Shown one piece after another: positions 32,666 to 44,540 of a stretch of 64,000 bases of DNA; the first letter of the stretch is position 1; each line of letters begins with the position of its first letter. A program made the position numbers and the translations under genes. The DNA comes from Dryocosmus kuriphilus (lineage: Eukaryota > Arthropoda > Insecta > Hymenoptera > Cynipidae). Below the pieces are notes generated by a model. That model had not been told where the DNA came from. It did not search any database and worked only from the letters and a program-made list of their open reading frames with translations. The stretch spans positions 68,230,677-68,294,676 of the forward strand of contig CM076193.1 in the NCBI GenBank assembly GCA_038277395.1, in the 5' to 3' direction.

Positions 32666-34981
32666 ATGCCTAAAAAAATCACAAATTATTATCTCAATAT
32701 TGTTGACTTTCAAAACTCTAAATCTCGGGGACAATTTTCACGGCTTGCTGAAAAATTTCAAAGGTTCACCTTGAATATTATAATTCAAGATCTTTGTAGA
32801 TCATTTAAACAATTAAACAGTCACAATCCCTCTTTGAAAAGTAGTATTGCAAAAATGCTACCTATCCACATCATTAATGATTTTTGTAACTTTCAAGAAA
32901 TTAAAATTCAAAGAGTTTTTCATGAACAAAGTTTAAAGTGCCAGAAAAAATTCGAAACGCTTATCAACAATACGGAATCTATTAGAAACACATTTTACAG
33001 TACCAGACTGAACGATAAATGGTTCAAAAATTTTTCCGGGACGGACAGTTCTGAAAATGTGGCTAAAGTCGCTAGCCTAGGGAAAAATTTCGGGGTAAAA
33101 ATAGAAAAGGAAAAAATACCGGTTTATAACATTATCGCTGATGTTGAATCAAGTATCAAAAAAACACATGAAGAATGCCAGCATCGTGTTAGATTAAATA
33201 TCGCGAATACTATATGTGGGGCAATGAACTCAGGTGACGCTGGAAAATCGAGACTCATTCTACCCTTGAAAGAAATTAGAGGGGCTGAGAATTTTGCGAA
33301 AGATAACCCGGATATTATTTTTACGAAAGCTGATAAAGGTCACGTGACAGTATTAATGAAAAGAGATGATTACGACACGAAATTTAACGAATTGTTGCAA
33401 GATTGCGAGACTTACGTTTTGAGAAATAAAGATAAGAGTAAAAAAATTGTAAGAGACGTTACTAAATTATTAATGAAATGGGAATCGGGAAAATATATTG
33501 AAGAACTCACCGCAAAATCTCTTAAGGTGTTTTATGCACAACCTTCTAGATTTTATGGCTTTCCAAAAATTTATAAGTTGGGTACCCCTTTGTGACCGAT
33601 CGTTTCTTATGCAGGTAGCGGATTTGGCAACATTTATTTAAAATACATAGCCAACAATATTATGGCTCCTAAATCGAGAGTGCTTAACAGCTTCGACTTA
33701 GTGAAGAAAATGGGACAACTAACGATCCCAGATGGTCAAGTTTTCGTGTCTCTGGACGTTGTAGCACTGTTGATAAATGTACCTAAAGAAAAGGCAATCT
33801 TATCTGTTAAAAACAGATGGGCTCAAATCCGCGAGAAACCAAAAATTCTGTGGAAACATTTTGAAGAGGGACTTAGATTATGTCTTGATAATACCGACTT
33901 TAATTTTAAAAGTAAATCTTGTTACCAAAAAATAGGTTTGCCAATGGGCTCTCCCCTCTTTCCAATTTTAGCGGACATTGTCATGGATGACTTGGAAAAA
34001 ATAGCTTTGCCAAAATTAGCGTTCTAAGTAACCTTGTATTTTAGATATGTCGATGAAATTTTAGTATCGCTCCCGGTAAGCGAAATAGATCGCGTATTGC
34101 AAGCTTTTAAGTCCAACGATTGTGGCATTGAATTCACGCTTGAAAAAGAAGAGAATAAGAGGATAAATTTTCTAGATGTTACACTTCTTGGAAATGACAA
34201 TCAAAAAATTATTTGCAAATAGTATCGCAAACCAACGTGGTGAGGTAGGTGTTTAAACCTTGACTCAAACCATCCTCTTAAATACAAAAGGGTGTGATTC
34301 TTAATGTGATATACAGAGCAATATTACTGTCCGATAAACAATCTCATCAGGATAAATTGAGATTGGTTGAGGACACATTGACTGATAACTTTTACTCGCA
34401 ACAATTTATCAGGAAAAATATAAATCTCAGATTAAATATTCTGGCGGGAAAAGAAAAACGTGTCGCTGATCAAACAACTCAAAATGTTGAACGTCGAACC
34501 TATATATCAGTATTCCTTACGTAGAAGGATTATCAGAAAGGATCGCGAGAATTTTTCGAAATTAGAATATAACTGCGACGTTTAAAAATAAGAGAGATCT
34601 CACAACCGTCTTGAGACCGACTAAAGATAAATAAAATCTGTTGAACAACATGAATATTGTTGATGGTATTTGGTGCAAAGGCCAAAATTGGAAAGCAGTT
34701 CATATCGGTTAAACTAAGCGTCCCTTAGGTGTTAGGATTAAAGATAATGCAAAAGATATAAACAATGAACCGATTAAACAGACCGTGTTTGCAAAACATA
34801 TAAGACAAAAGGACCACCAGTTCGATTTTGAGAATACAAAAATTTTGACAAGTGAGTGCCATCTTCTTAAGCTGCTGGTGCTTGAAATGAGTCACATTGC
34901 TGTTAATAAAAACGCAGTTAACGTGAGGACGGATGTAGAAAAACTTTCTAAAATATACGATCCTATCATAAAAAGAAATTA
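32666..34981 (+). pseudogene. PLE-A2 reverse transcriptase with C-terminal GIY-YIG nuclease, few stops
   Basis: The ATG at 32666 starts a 309-codon open stretch with the N-terminal Penelope region (ADKGHVTVLMKRDDY, FYGFPKIYKLGTPL). The same frame continues past TGA 33593 through SLDVVALLINVP and GLPMGSPLFPILADIVMD. Past TAA 34025 it reads LYFRYVDEILVSL: the catalytic YVDD has become YVDE. Stops at 34220 and 34240 and a shift precede the linker and the GIY-YIG domain (34651-34981), with TKRPLGVRIKDNAKDINNEP and QFDFENTKIL. The IGQ is IG-stop. The intact enzyme prime-copies its RNA at GIY-YIG nicks or telomeric ends. Loss of an active-site Asp plus stops makes this copy inactive. Confidence 0.87.
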
Positions 34982-35430
34982 AATTCAGAGAAAACGGGGG
35001 TGCTGACCCTAGAAGAACCTGCAGTGGTCGGCCAGAGAAGCTGGTACTGAAAACTCCCTCACTGCTAAAATCACCCCTCGTCAATTCTATTTTTAAAACA
35101 AAAATTGAGAAGCATTCCGACCCTTAAACAGAGCGGTTGTGCCGATAAATATACCCGAGGAAAATGAAAGAATTTGTGGTTTGTTAAAAAAAAAAAAAAA
35201 CTTTCACTCTCGGTTTTTTCACCTTAATCTGTTCACCCCTTGTGTACTCGCATTGCCTTGTGTTGTGTATTCTGTGAAGTGAGTGAGTTAACCCTTTCAA
35301 TCCTGGGACTATTTTCTTGCTCCTTCGGAACTGTTGACGCACAAAGAGAAGGGAAGCCGTGGAGAAGGGGTAAAGGGGAGAAAAACAAGAAGTCGCATGC
35401 TTATACATTATTTCTTATTTAATTTTAATT

Positions 35431-35472
35431 TGCACTGATGAGGACCCCTATCGGTGGTCGAAACGTTTGCAT
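35431..35472 (+). ncRNA. Hammerhead-ribozyme core in the PLE-A2 tail, well preserved
   Basis: TGCA, CTGATGA (35435-35441), stem II GACC/GGTC around CCTATCGGT-type loop, GAAA (35460-35463), then the continuation CGT giving the palindrome ACGT, T, and TGCA. Both invariant boxes are intact. Stem I would be TGCA/TGCA and stem III AC/GT, with a GUU cleavage triplet. So short a stem III suggests activity as a dimer, as described for Penelope-type hammerheads. Confidence 0.65.
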
Positions 35473-35631
35473 TGCATGAATCTTCAGATGATCATAGTCT
35501 TAAGTTTCGCTTATGTGAACACTAATTGCCAGAAAAATTGCATCTTAAACAATTAATAATTGGGTCGATCTAAAGGAGAACGGTATCTTTCAATAAAAGA
35601 GTAAAGATGTCACTGAACAATATGCTATAAC

Positions 35632-38600
35632 ACCACAATACCTCATTATGAAAAATGGAAACTACCCTTACATAATGACGGTGAGTTTATTGATAAGAAC
35701 ACAGCAAAAAACTTGAAACTCACCTCGGAATTAGAAGATCAAACCATTTGGATCGAAAATAATGAAAACATTTTGGACGGAGTATACAAAATCCAAAATC
35801 GTTCCATCTTGATAAATACCATAAAAAAACTACAATAACTACTAAAAGTTTCAAGAATTCAACACATTAAAAAGTTTCAATAAGAAAACATCAAAAAACT
35901 TATCTCCAAGTACCGAGAAGTCTTCACTTTGGAAGGAGATCCTCTACCATGCGCAACTTTAACAGAACACGAAATCATTCTTAACACTGGCAAAATTATC
36001 AATCTCAGGTTTCACGAACTCCCCGAAAAATATCGAGAATTCGCTTTAGAAGAAACCGACAGACTCCTACAGAAAGGAATCATATGCGAATCATAATCGC
36101 CCTTTAATTCACCACTTTGTGTTGTAACAAAGAAAGGAAACAAACTCAGAATGATTGTAGACTTCAGGCAAGTAAATAAGGATATAGACCAAGATGCATA
36201 TCCTTTACCAGTTATAGATGATATTTTGGACCAACTGGGAAATTCTAAATTCTTTTCTGCATTAGACATGTCAGCAGGATTTAAGCAGATTCCCATGAAA
36301 GAGGAATGTAAAAAATATACCGCCTTCTCTACTAGACAAGGAAATTTTGAGTATAACAGAATGCTATTTGGTTTGTAAAACGCACCAGCTACATTCCAGC
36401 GCATGATCGACAATGCATTTAGAGGACTAATAGGGACCTGTTGCTTTCTATACATTGATGATACTGTTATTTTCGGAAATACTATTTAACAACACAATCA
36501 AAATTTGGTAAAAGTATTGCAACGCATCCAAGAACTCGGATTGAGACTTGAACCAAATAAATGTGAATTTTTAAAAGCAGAAATCGAATATCTAGGTCAT
36601 ATGATAACCATGGAAGGAGTTAAACCAAAACCAGAAAAACTAAAGTCAATAAAAAACTTTAAAGCACTTAAAAATGTAAAAGACGTTCAATCCCTTTTAG
36701 GATCAGCAGGATACTACAGAAAGTTTATCAAAAACTTCTCTAGTATAGTTAAACCTTTAAAAAAACTCACACAAAGAGAAGTCATATTTGATTGGGCACC
36801 AAATTATCTTCGTAACATTAAAAAGTGGTTTGGCAACAGCACCTGTTTTAAAATTCCCCAATTCCAAAGAACAATTTGTATTAACAAGAGACGCATTGAA
36901 CCATAGCCTAGGAGCAGTTTCCTCGCAAGGAAATGACCCATGTTTTTTATATCAAGAACTCTGAATAAAGCCGAAGAAAATTACAGTACCTCAGAAAAAG
37001 AATTACTAGCTATAGTTTGGGCTCTTAAACGACTTAGGTAATATTTAATAGGAAACACCTTTAAAATTCAAACCGACCACCGAGCACTTGTATGGTTAAA
37101 CAATGTTAAAGGTCCTAGCTCTCATTTATTAAGATGGCGATTGCGACTAGAGGAATAAAAATATGAAATAGAATATGTTAAAGGTAAAGAAAATAAAGTT
37201 GCAGATTATCTATCAAGACTATTCCCAGTTCAAGAAAAAGATCTACTGGAACAAGCTTTAGAAGGAATAGACTTAGATACAAAAACAGAAATAATGCAAG
37301 CAGAGTTACCAGAAGTAGATATATTTGATACCCCAGTTATCACCGATGACAGAATTTTAAGTAAAGAAGAAAGAATGAAAATTGCACATCGAAGAATAAG
37401 AGAAGCATCAATGGAAACTGAAAAATCTGAAACAATGACCGAATAAAAGGATAAGGTTTACGAAGATTTTATGAAGTGGCGTTTAAACCCTATAACAGGA
37501 AAAATTAAAACAAGACCGAATGCTATAGGTAAATTATGGAAGACCATCACTAAAGCTCAATTACCCTCACCCAATGAAGAAGAATGGTTAAAGAAAATCA
37601 TGTGGATTATAGAGAAAGTAGCAAACAAAGAATTGACAGTCATACGATTACTTTTTGGAGAACCTTTATTTACACTCAATGAAAAGGAGTTGGTACAAGA
37701 AATAATTGAATTCTTATCAAATTATTTCCCGGATCTTAGTTTCCACATATGTTTCACCGATACTAGGGAACTTATGAAAGAAGAAAGAAAGCAAATAATG
37801 AAGAAAGCACACTCAACACACTTCGGAAAACGAAACACCATCGACCGTGCAAAGAAAATAGGCTTATGGATTAATATGGATAAAGATCTAGTGGAATACG
37901 TGAAGAATTGTCCAATATATCAATTGCAAAAAACTGTCCGAATTAAAAATCAATCTGAATGTACAATAGCGGATATACCCTTAAAACCAAATGGAGAAAT
38001 TACCTGAGATATTTTTGGACCACTAAACGAGTCTACAAAAGGAAATAAATATATCCTTAGTATACAAAACAGGTTAACAGGGGATACGCTGCCACAATAC
38101 TTACATATGCAAAGGGAAAAAACTGACGCTATTATTGAAGGACTTTTGGAACATTATATCTATATTTTTGGAGCACCTAAAACTATCCTTTCGAATCAAG
38201 GAAGAAACTCTCTATCCGAACTCATGCAGCAGTTTGAGGAAGCTCTTAAAATACAACATATTAAGATGACTGCTTTCCACCCTCAATCAAATGGAAACAT
38301 TGAAAGAGTGCACTCTACTTTGAGCAACTTGATTAAAACCAGCATTCAAGAAAATTACAAAGAATGGGACGAAAATGTGAAGTTCATATCTTTTTCAATT
38401 AACAGCATGAAAAATCAAACAACAGGATATTCACACTATGAACTTACATTCGGAAGAGACCCTAACATCCCTTCACATATACCCCAATCTCCCAATTTAA
38501 CACATCAAATGGTAATCAAAAAGTGGAGAGATAAACATGAACAAAACTTAACTAAAGCAAGAAAATAAATACAAATACAAAACATCAAAACAAAACAGAG

Positions 38601-38740
38601 ACTCGGTAACAATGTAGTCAGTAAACACCCAATTTACAAAACAGGTGACAAAATTAAGGTCTTAAATAATACCAAGCAAAATAAATTAGACCCAGCTTGG
38701 AAAGGACCGTACGAGATCCACAAAATTATTGATTAATAAC
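35632..38740 (+). pseudogene. Gypsy-B pol, C-terminal two thirds (RT, RNase H, integrase), broken
   Basis: RT: KLRMIVDFRQVNKDIDQDAY (about 36145-36200), FFSALDMSAGFKQIPM, then a stop after MLFGL, and the catalytic CFLYIDDTVIF near 36445-36475. RNase H: a degenerate VLTRDALNHSLGAV near 36880-36915 and FKIQTDHRALVWLNNV near 37060. Integrase: HSTHFGKRN and NCPIYQLQKT, where the second zinc Cys is Tyr. DIFGPL carries the first Asp. The second catalytic Asp is lost (ILSNQGRN). The Glu is present in NIERVHSTL near 38300. A GPY module AWKGPYEIHKI ends near 38735. About ten stops or shifts. The last codons lie 30 bases from the arm boundary. Confidence 0.85.
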
Positions 38741-38773
38741 ATTGAAATTAAAGTCAAAAATAACCTCGTGAAA

Positions 38774-41700
38774 TAGTAGCTGATTTTAATAGCTTAAAAG
38801 CTAGTTTATTATTTCCAATAGTGGAATTAACACATGTAGTATATGTGATTACAAGTTTTATCTCACTAATTCATGCAAACTAATCAAATAGACACAATAT
38901 GGTACAAAGTATGCAATAGGTTTTTCTATTACGCTACACTATTATATTTCTTTTAATAGATTAAATTCTAAGTGATTTTTAAACATTATAAATACATGTT
39001 TAAGAAATATAATTTTTAATATTTATATCTACATCTTCATTTATTTACCCGAACTCATTTTGATTATTATAAAATGTAAGAGGTCTTAGGTGTGTAATAA
39101 TAATTGAATTCAACATTTTAAATATTCTATTTAACTAAATCTCCTCAATAAATGTAAAAAGGATTTTGAGAGGTTCTGCTCCAAATTAGACAAGAGAATT
39201 ATTTACAGTAAATGGAACCTTAAAAAAATAGATCCAGCATAGCACTAAGTATGCAATAGTTTTTTCTATTACTCAATATTGTACAGTTCTTTTAATAAGT
39301 TAAATTAAAGTGGCTTTGAAGTATAATAAGTAATTGCTTAAGAAATTTAATTTGAATATGAGGAGAAGACGGTCAAATGCGAGTATAAACGTATGTCAAC
39401 GTACATTAGAATGATGTAATTTGGAGGCATTGAATCAAGTGTGAACTCTAGTAAAATAAACCTGAAGTTATAAACAGTCACGCTGACTACAAAATACCAT
39501 ACTATACGATACTGTACTATATAGTGCAATGGGTGAAAGAGTTAATAAATCTAGACATTTTAATCTGCACTTTGGTTCCCTAGTATGATGATGATTTGGT
39601 GCCAGTTGAGCAAACTTGATTAAAGGACTCATACTTCCCATTTTAATTCCATATTCTACATTTATTGTATTGAAAGAATTCAACCTATACACTGATCAAC
39701 GTTTTTAATGAAGCAGTTTCAATGAATGAAAGACTTTATAGTTGGAACTATTGCAGAAGATTTGTGTGTTTAAAAAGAGTCTCTTGAATTTTTATAATAA
39801 CCAAAAACAGTGTAGGTGAAAGAAATTAAAGTGTAGCTATATATATATCTTTTTAAATACACAAATCTTCTGCAATAGTTTCAACTATAAAGTCTTTCAT
39901 TCATTGAAACTGCTTCATTAAAAACGTTGATCAGTTTACAGGTTGAATTTTTTCGATACAATAAATGTAGAGTATGGAATTAAAATGGGAAGTACGAGTC
40001 CTTTAATCAAGCTTGCTCAACTGACACCAAATCATCATCATACTAAGAACCAAAGTGCAGATTAAAATGTCTAGATTTATTAACTCTTTCACCCATTGCA
40101 CCATATAGTACAGTATAGTATAGTATGGTATATTGTAGTCAGCTTGACTGTTTATAACTTCAGGTTTATTTTACTAGATTTTACACTTGATTCCATGCCA
40201 CCAAAATAAATCATTCTTATGTACGTTACCATACGTTTATATTTGCATTTGACCGTCCTCTCTTCATAGATAAGAGATTTTGAGTAAAAAGTTCCTTATC
40301 GATTCACTCTTCGATTTTTATTGGTAAACACACTATTTAAACATTCTAAAACTACGTCATAGCATTTGAGAAATATGTTGTAATATTTTAAAAGAATTTC
40401 GTAAAACATAAGACTTATGTTGATCGGTCTTGATTTTATCAAGAAATTCAATGTTTATGTATTCCATATGTATGCATCATTCATCCGTAGTTATTTCATT
40501 CCTTTTTCATTAACTAATTCCTTAGTGGATTTCCTTTGATATGTTCTAACAGGAAGCTGACATTATATTTTCAATGAATTGATCAAAAACCTAAGTCTAA
40601 CATTGGATGGGCTTAAAATTTATAAGAAAATAAATTGCTTAAACATTTTATAGTTGTGCTTCACTCATCTAACATCATCTCTCGATTATATACTTAGTGT
40701 CCTCCCTTTAACCTTTACTAATAGACGATTTTCAACAATTATTTAGTAAAATTATGTTGCAGCAGTTTATCTTGAAAAGTGTAATGCCAAGAGTTGGTTA
40801 AATATGAAGCACTTATTTTAATGTCTAAAGTCATACAACGCAATAAGAAATGATAAAATCACATTACTGGATATCTCTGACAAATATGTAGGAAAGCCCT
40901 TAAATTATTTCTACACACTTTGAACTGTACAATTGCTCTTCTAATTACTTTTTTATTTAGAATGGACATGAACCCTTTTCCCATGAACCATATTATTAAC
41001 ATTATAGAACTTCAAAATGTGCTTAAAATACTTGTAAAACATTTGAAATAATTGCAATCATTATTGAAATAGATGGAACTGCGACATTATTGAATAATAT
41101 TTTTAGTATTTTTAGTAGCTCTTCAATAAATATGAACATATTTCTGAGAAAGCTTGCACATCAAATTGGATAGCAGAATTATATAAAGTAAATCAAATAA
41201 GATATATTGAATCAATTAGTTTATACATTCCATAAGTATGCATCACTCATCTCCATTCACTTCTCTTGCTTTTTCGCTAACTAATTCCTTAGCGGATTTT
41301 CCTTTGATATTTCCGAACATGAAGCTGACGTCCTATTATCAAAGAATTGGTCAAAAACGTAATTCTAAGGTTGATTGGACTTAAAATTTATAAGCAGATA
41401 AATTGTTTAAACATTTCATAGTTGCGCTTCTTTCATTTAACATCATCTCTCTAGTAATTCGTTAGTGTTCTCCCTTTGATCTTTACTAATAGTCAATTTT
41501 CCACAATTATTTATTAACATTATATTGTAGTAGTTTATCTTGAAATTTGTAATACCAAGAGCTGGTTGAACATGACACACATATTTTAATATCTAAAATC
41601 ATTCAACGCAATGAGAAATGTTAAAATCAAAGTACTGAATATGTACCTCTAACAAATATATAGAAAAGACCTTAAATTATTTCTACATGTTTTGAACTGT

Positions 41701-42113
41701 ACAGTTGCTCTTTTAATTATTTTTTTATTTAGCATGGACATGAACACTTTTCCCCAAGCATCATATTATTAACATTACAAAATTTCAAAATGTACTTGCG
41801 ATACTTGTAAGACTCTTTACTAAAATATTCTTTAGACTATCAGTTATAAATTCCCATGAAAAGAAATACATATGCCTTCAAATAAGTTAATGCATCACAC
41901 CATCCACTCAATGCCCTTAACTTTTCCACAGCATATTATATTACAATATTGGTGTCATACTTTTAATGAAAAAATATTTAACCTGGGTATATATTGAGAG
42001 AATATTTTTTCATCGTGGTAAAGTAATACTAGCTTTTCAGTTTATTGATGTGGTTAGTAAAACGAAGCAGAACAATGTAATCCTGAAAATTCTTGGAAAT
42101 ATTCTTGTAGGCT
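38774..42113 (-). repeat. Right arm of the giant imperfect inverted repeat
   Basis: From TAGTAGCTGATTTTAAT (38774) to GGAAATATTCTTGTAGGCT (42113) the arm is the reverse complement of the left arm modules. It keeps the uninterrupted insertion sites of mariner copy 1 (about 40290) and PLE-B (41086-41099). It has an extra inverted copy of module B and fewer ~390-bp modules. Its inner edge abuts the broken 3' end of Gypsy-B. No ORF with recognisable content. Confidence 0.85.
39360..40270. repeat. Palindromic duplication of module B in the right arm
   Basis: The segment 39360-39775 (same orientation as 17755-18170) is followed after about 80 bases by its inverted copy 39855-40270. Each is about 410 bases. 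One landmark is AACGTTTTTAATGAAGCAGT at about 39700, and its complement at about 39920. Confidence 0.85.
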
Positions 42114-42199
42114 CTGAATTACTGAAATAACTCCGGAAAGCTTCGAAAAATAATATGGTTTCGTACGGTTAGAATAACGGATACCCACTGCGAGGAAAG

Positions 42200-43290
42200 G
42201 TATACATGACCTTGAATGGGTGCGACTTGCTTGATAAATTCTATTGATTCAAAAGTTCAACGACCCCGAGACATATTCCCTCTAGTTTACTCTTGACGAC
42301 GAGCTTGATAAGACTTGATTATTAGTCCGAATATGCAGGATAATTTACATTTACATTAACATGATTCAGAAGCTACCTAGTATCTTTTACGGAAGCTTAA
42401 AGACCTCCAGACTATTTCACCCAGTTTAGTTTTGATGACGTGATCGGTAAAACCTAATTAAATATTTCGAATGTCTATTTACGTACATTTTAGTATTTAT
42501 TCAAGTTAAGTTTGTCTGAATATTATTCAGTATATCTGGGGTTGTTTAAACTACCGTAAAAAATACTAGGTAGCTTTTTCATATTATCGAAACTGAACTT
42601 GAGTAAGTATCATCAAGTGCGGCAGCACCCATTCAGCCTAATTAAACAGGTCTTATCAAAGACTTTATTAAAAGTAAAGAATTCTGGGTTCCTCAGACTA
42701 CAGCAATAATACTAGGTAGCTTCTGAATCATGTCAATGTAAACTGAACTTGGTTAAATATCACAAAGGGCTTATCCTACGTATCTTCGAACTAATAATCA
42801 GATTTCATCAACCAGGTCATTAAGAGTAAACTAGACATGGTATGTCTGGGGTTGTTGGACTAACGTTAAAAAATAGTGGGTAGCTTTTGGATCATGTTAA
42901 CATTATCTGAACTTGAATAAATATAACCATGTTTGTAAGCAGCCATTCGGTCTAACTAATTAGTTCTTAACAACCATATGTTCAAGATTAAACTAGAAAG
43001 TATAAGTCTGGAGAACTTTAAAGTACTGTCAAAAAAATAGTTCGCAGCCTTTGGATCATGTTAACATAAACTGAACTTGAATAAATATCACCATCTGCGT
43101 AAGTATCCAGTGGGTCTCATTAATTAGGTATTATCTTAGGTATTATCAACCACATCGTCAAGAGTAAACTGTAGGGAATAAATCTGGGGGTCTTTAACCC
43201 ACTGTAAAAGAAATAGTGGGTAGCTTTTGAATCATGTTAACGTAAACTGAACTTGATAAAATAACATTAAGTGCGTCAGTACCCTTTCGG
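42200..43290. repeat. Diverged satellite, units of 155-175 bases, first units inverted
   Basis: Direct units are marked by TCTGGGG-type sequence near 42533, 42690, 42847, 43008 and 43183. Each has TAGTGGGTAGCTTTTGGATC, ATGTTAACATAAACTGAACT and GTCAAGAGTAAACTAG. The two units at 42200-42460 are in the opposite orientation (CTAGTTTACTCTTGACGACG). Confidence 0.8.
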
Positions 43291-43850
43291 CGTCATAACT
43301 GAGAGTCATCGAAATGAAATTTTTAGTTGGTTCCGTAAAAAATTTGTGTTCAGTTACTGAATTAAAGTCAGACTGTCCATTTGTTTATATTCATTTACAT
43401 AATTAACAATTATTTTCAATTTGCAAAGTTTCATAACTGGCAGTCAACGAAACGAAATTTTTAGCACATTAAGTAAAAATATTGGGTTCATTCTTTGAAA
43501 CAAATTCAAACTGTACATTTTATTATAAAATTTGTTTAAATAATAAGGAACTGTTTTCAATTTGCAGAGTCGCATGATAGGGACAATCATCTAAATGACA
43601 TTTTTAGTTGATTCAGTAAAGAAAATTCAGTCCAGTCATTGAAATTAAGTCAACCTCTTCATTTTTTCATAAAATTTGTTTAAATAATTAACAATTAATA
43701 TTATCAGTTTAAAAAGTTCTATAGTAAAGTGTCCTCTACATGGGGTTTTTATTTGACTACGTAAACAAACATTGAGTCCAGTCCTTGAAAAATAGTGAAA
43801 CGATATATTTGTTTATAAAAATTATTTAAACAATTGGAAAATCTCATCTA
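43285..43850. repeat. Diverged tandem array, four units of ~142-150 bases
   Basis: Units begin near 43288, 43430, 43572 and 43722 with TCATAACTG-like starts. They then have GAAATTTTTAGTTG, a TCAGTC-ATTGAAA block and TTATAAAATTTGTTTAAATA. Confidence 0.75.
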
Positions 43851-44304
43851 TTTCAAAGAGATATAATCGAACAATATTTTCTCTCACATTTGATACCAAA
43901 ACTATGATTTTTGAAATCTTTGAATTTTCCTAAGTCAGGTTTTTCGCACAGCTGTGCGGATGTAAGTTCAAGTAACATCTGTGGGAATGCGCAGTGGGAT
44001 AACAATTACTGAGATTGGTAAAAGTTTAATCAAACTCGAGCGCGCATCAGCCGGCGTAAGTTTCACTTTTTGTACACCCCAAGCGTTGTGAACTTGGCGC
44101 TCGAGGAAAAGTGATAATGATGATTGCTTCCCTCCGTGCACGCATACTTGCCCCTGGAAGCTCACCTACGTGCAACTGCAATGCCCTGAAGGCCCCACCA
44201 TATCCATCGCATCTCAAAATTTTATGGGACTTTTCTCATTATTTTTTCCCCTATACCCAACCCTACAAGGATAATGTTAACTCATGGGGCACCCTGTATA
44301 TATA
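43851..44304. other. No gene; moderate-GC unique sequence ending CACCCTGTATATATATGTA
   Basis: Nothing coding is recognisable. The last bases (GGGGCACCCTGTATATATATG near 44285) look like a retroelement 3' terminus, but I could not define a start. Confidence 0.4.
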
Positions 44305-44540
44305 TGTATTTGGAAAGGGTGGCCGTTGAAGCTAAGGCGTAACTCTCAAAACCACGTTTGTATCATTTGTGGGTTCGATTTCCACCTAGTTCTAGCACCC
44401 TAATCCGGGCAGAAGGAGATATTTCTTCTTCTAGCTAAAGTTAGAGGATTGGAGGGTTGAAGGCAGAGGTTCCCTGTACCATGTGTTTCTGCTGAAGGAA
44501 AAACCTGAAGGAAAAACCTTCATACTGAGACGTGAAGAAC
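44305..44540 (+). mobile_element. Possible tRNA-derived SINE
   Basis: GGTTCGATTTCC at 44372 is close to a polymerase III B box. GAAGCTAAGGCG about 55 bases upstream is a weak A box. Downstream it carries a non-tRNA body. No poly(A) tail or target duplication was found. Confidence 0.3.

Larger units (their letters stand above)
25615..35623. mobile_element. PLE-A composite insertion (two Penelope copies, head-to-head tail, nested LINE)
   Basis: GCTATAAC flanks the block on both sides. The order is: truncated PLE-A1 on the minus strand (25615-26938), a PLE tail on the plus strand (26939-27490), a LINE (27491-32388), then PLE-A2 on the plus strand (32389-35623). The tail sequence occurs three times, once inverted. 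The block is therefore a Penelope insertion with an inverted truncated partner, later hit by a LINE. Confidence 0.82.
32389..35623 (+). mobile_element. PLE-A2: nearly full-length Penelope-like element
   Basis: A ~68-base direct repeat (AATAATTGGGTCGATCTAAA at 32389 and 35555) lies at both ends, the pseudo-LTR arrangement of Penelope. Between lie a 5' region, one long ORF (32666 onward) and a tail with a hammerhead core. It ends at GCTATAAC of the Gypsy-B target. Confidence 0.85.
21647..38773 (+). mobile_element. Gypsy-B: Ty3/Gypsy retrotransposon split by nested insertions, 3'-truncated
   Basis: Gag and protease lie at 22784-25614, reverse transcriptase to integrase at 35624-38740. The two halves are separated by a 10-kb Penelope composite flanked by the same eight bases (GCTATAAC at 25607-25614 and 35624-35631). 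A Tc1-like element interrupts gag. The 3' end runs directly into the right arm of the giant inverted repeat at 38773/38774 with no 3' LTR. Gypsy-A and Gypsy-B belong to different lineages: B lacks the SAP start and has different RT motifs. Confidence 0.85.

Noticed and set aside
12855..42113. Calling the giant inverted repeat a Polinton/Maverick
   Set aside because: No protein-primed polymerase, integrase, ATPase or capsid sequence attributable to the spacer, and no 6-bp target duplication was seen.
43968..44329. Small ORFs at 43.97-44.33 kb on both strands
   Set aside because: They are short, without motifs, and straddle a likely retroelement terminus.
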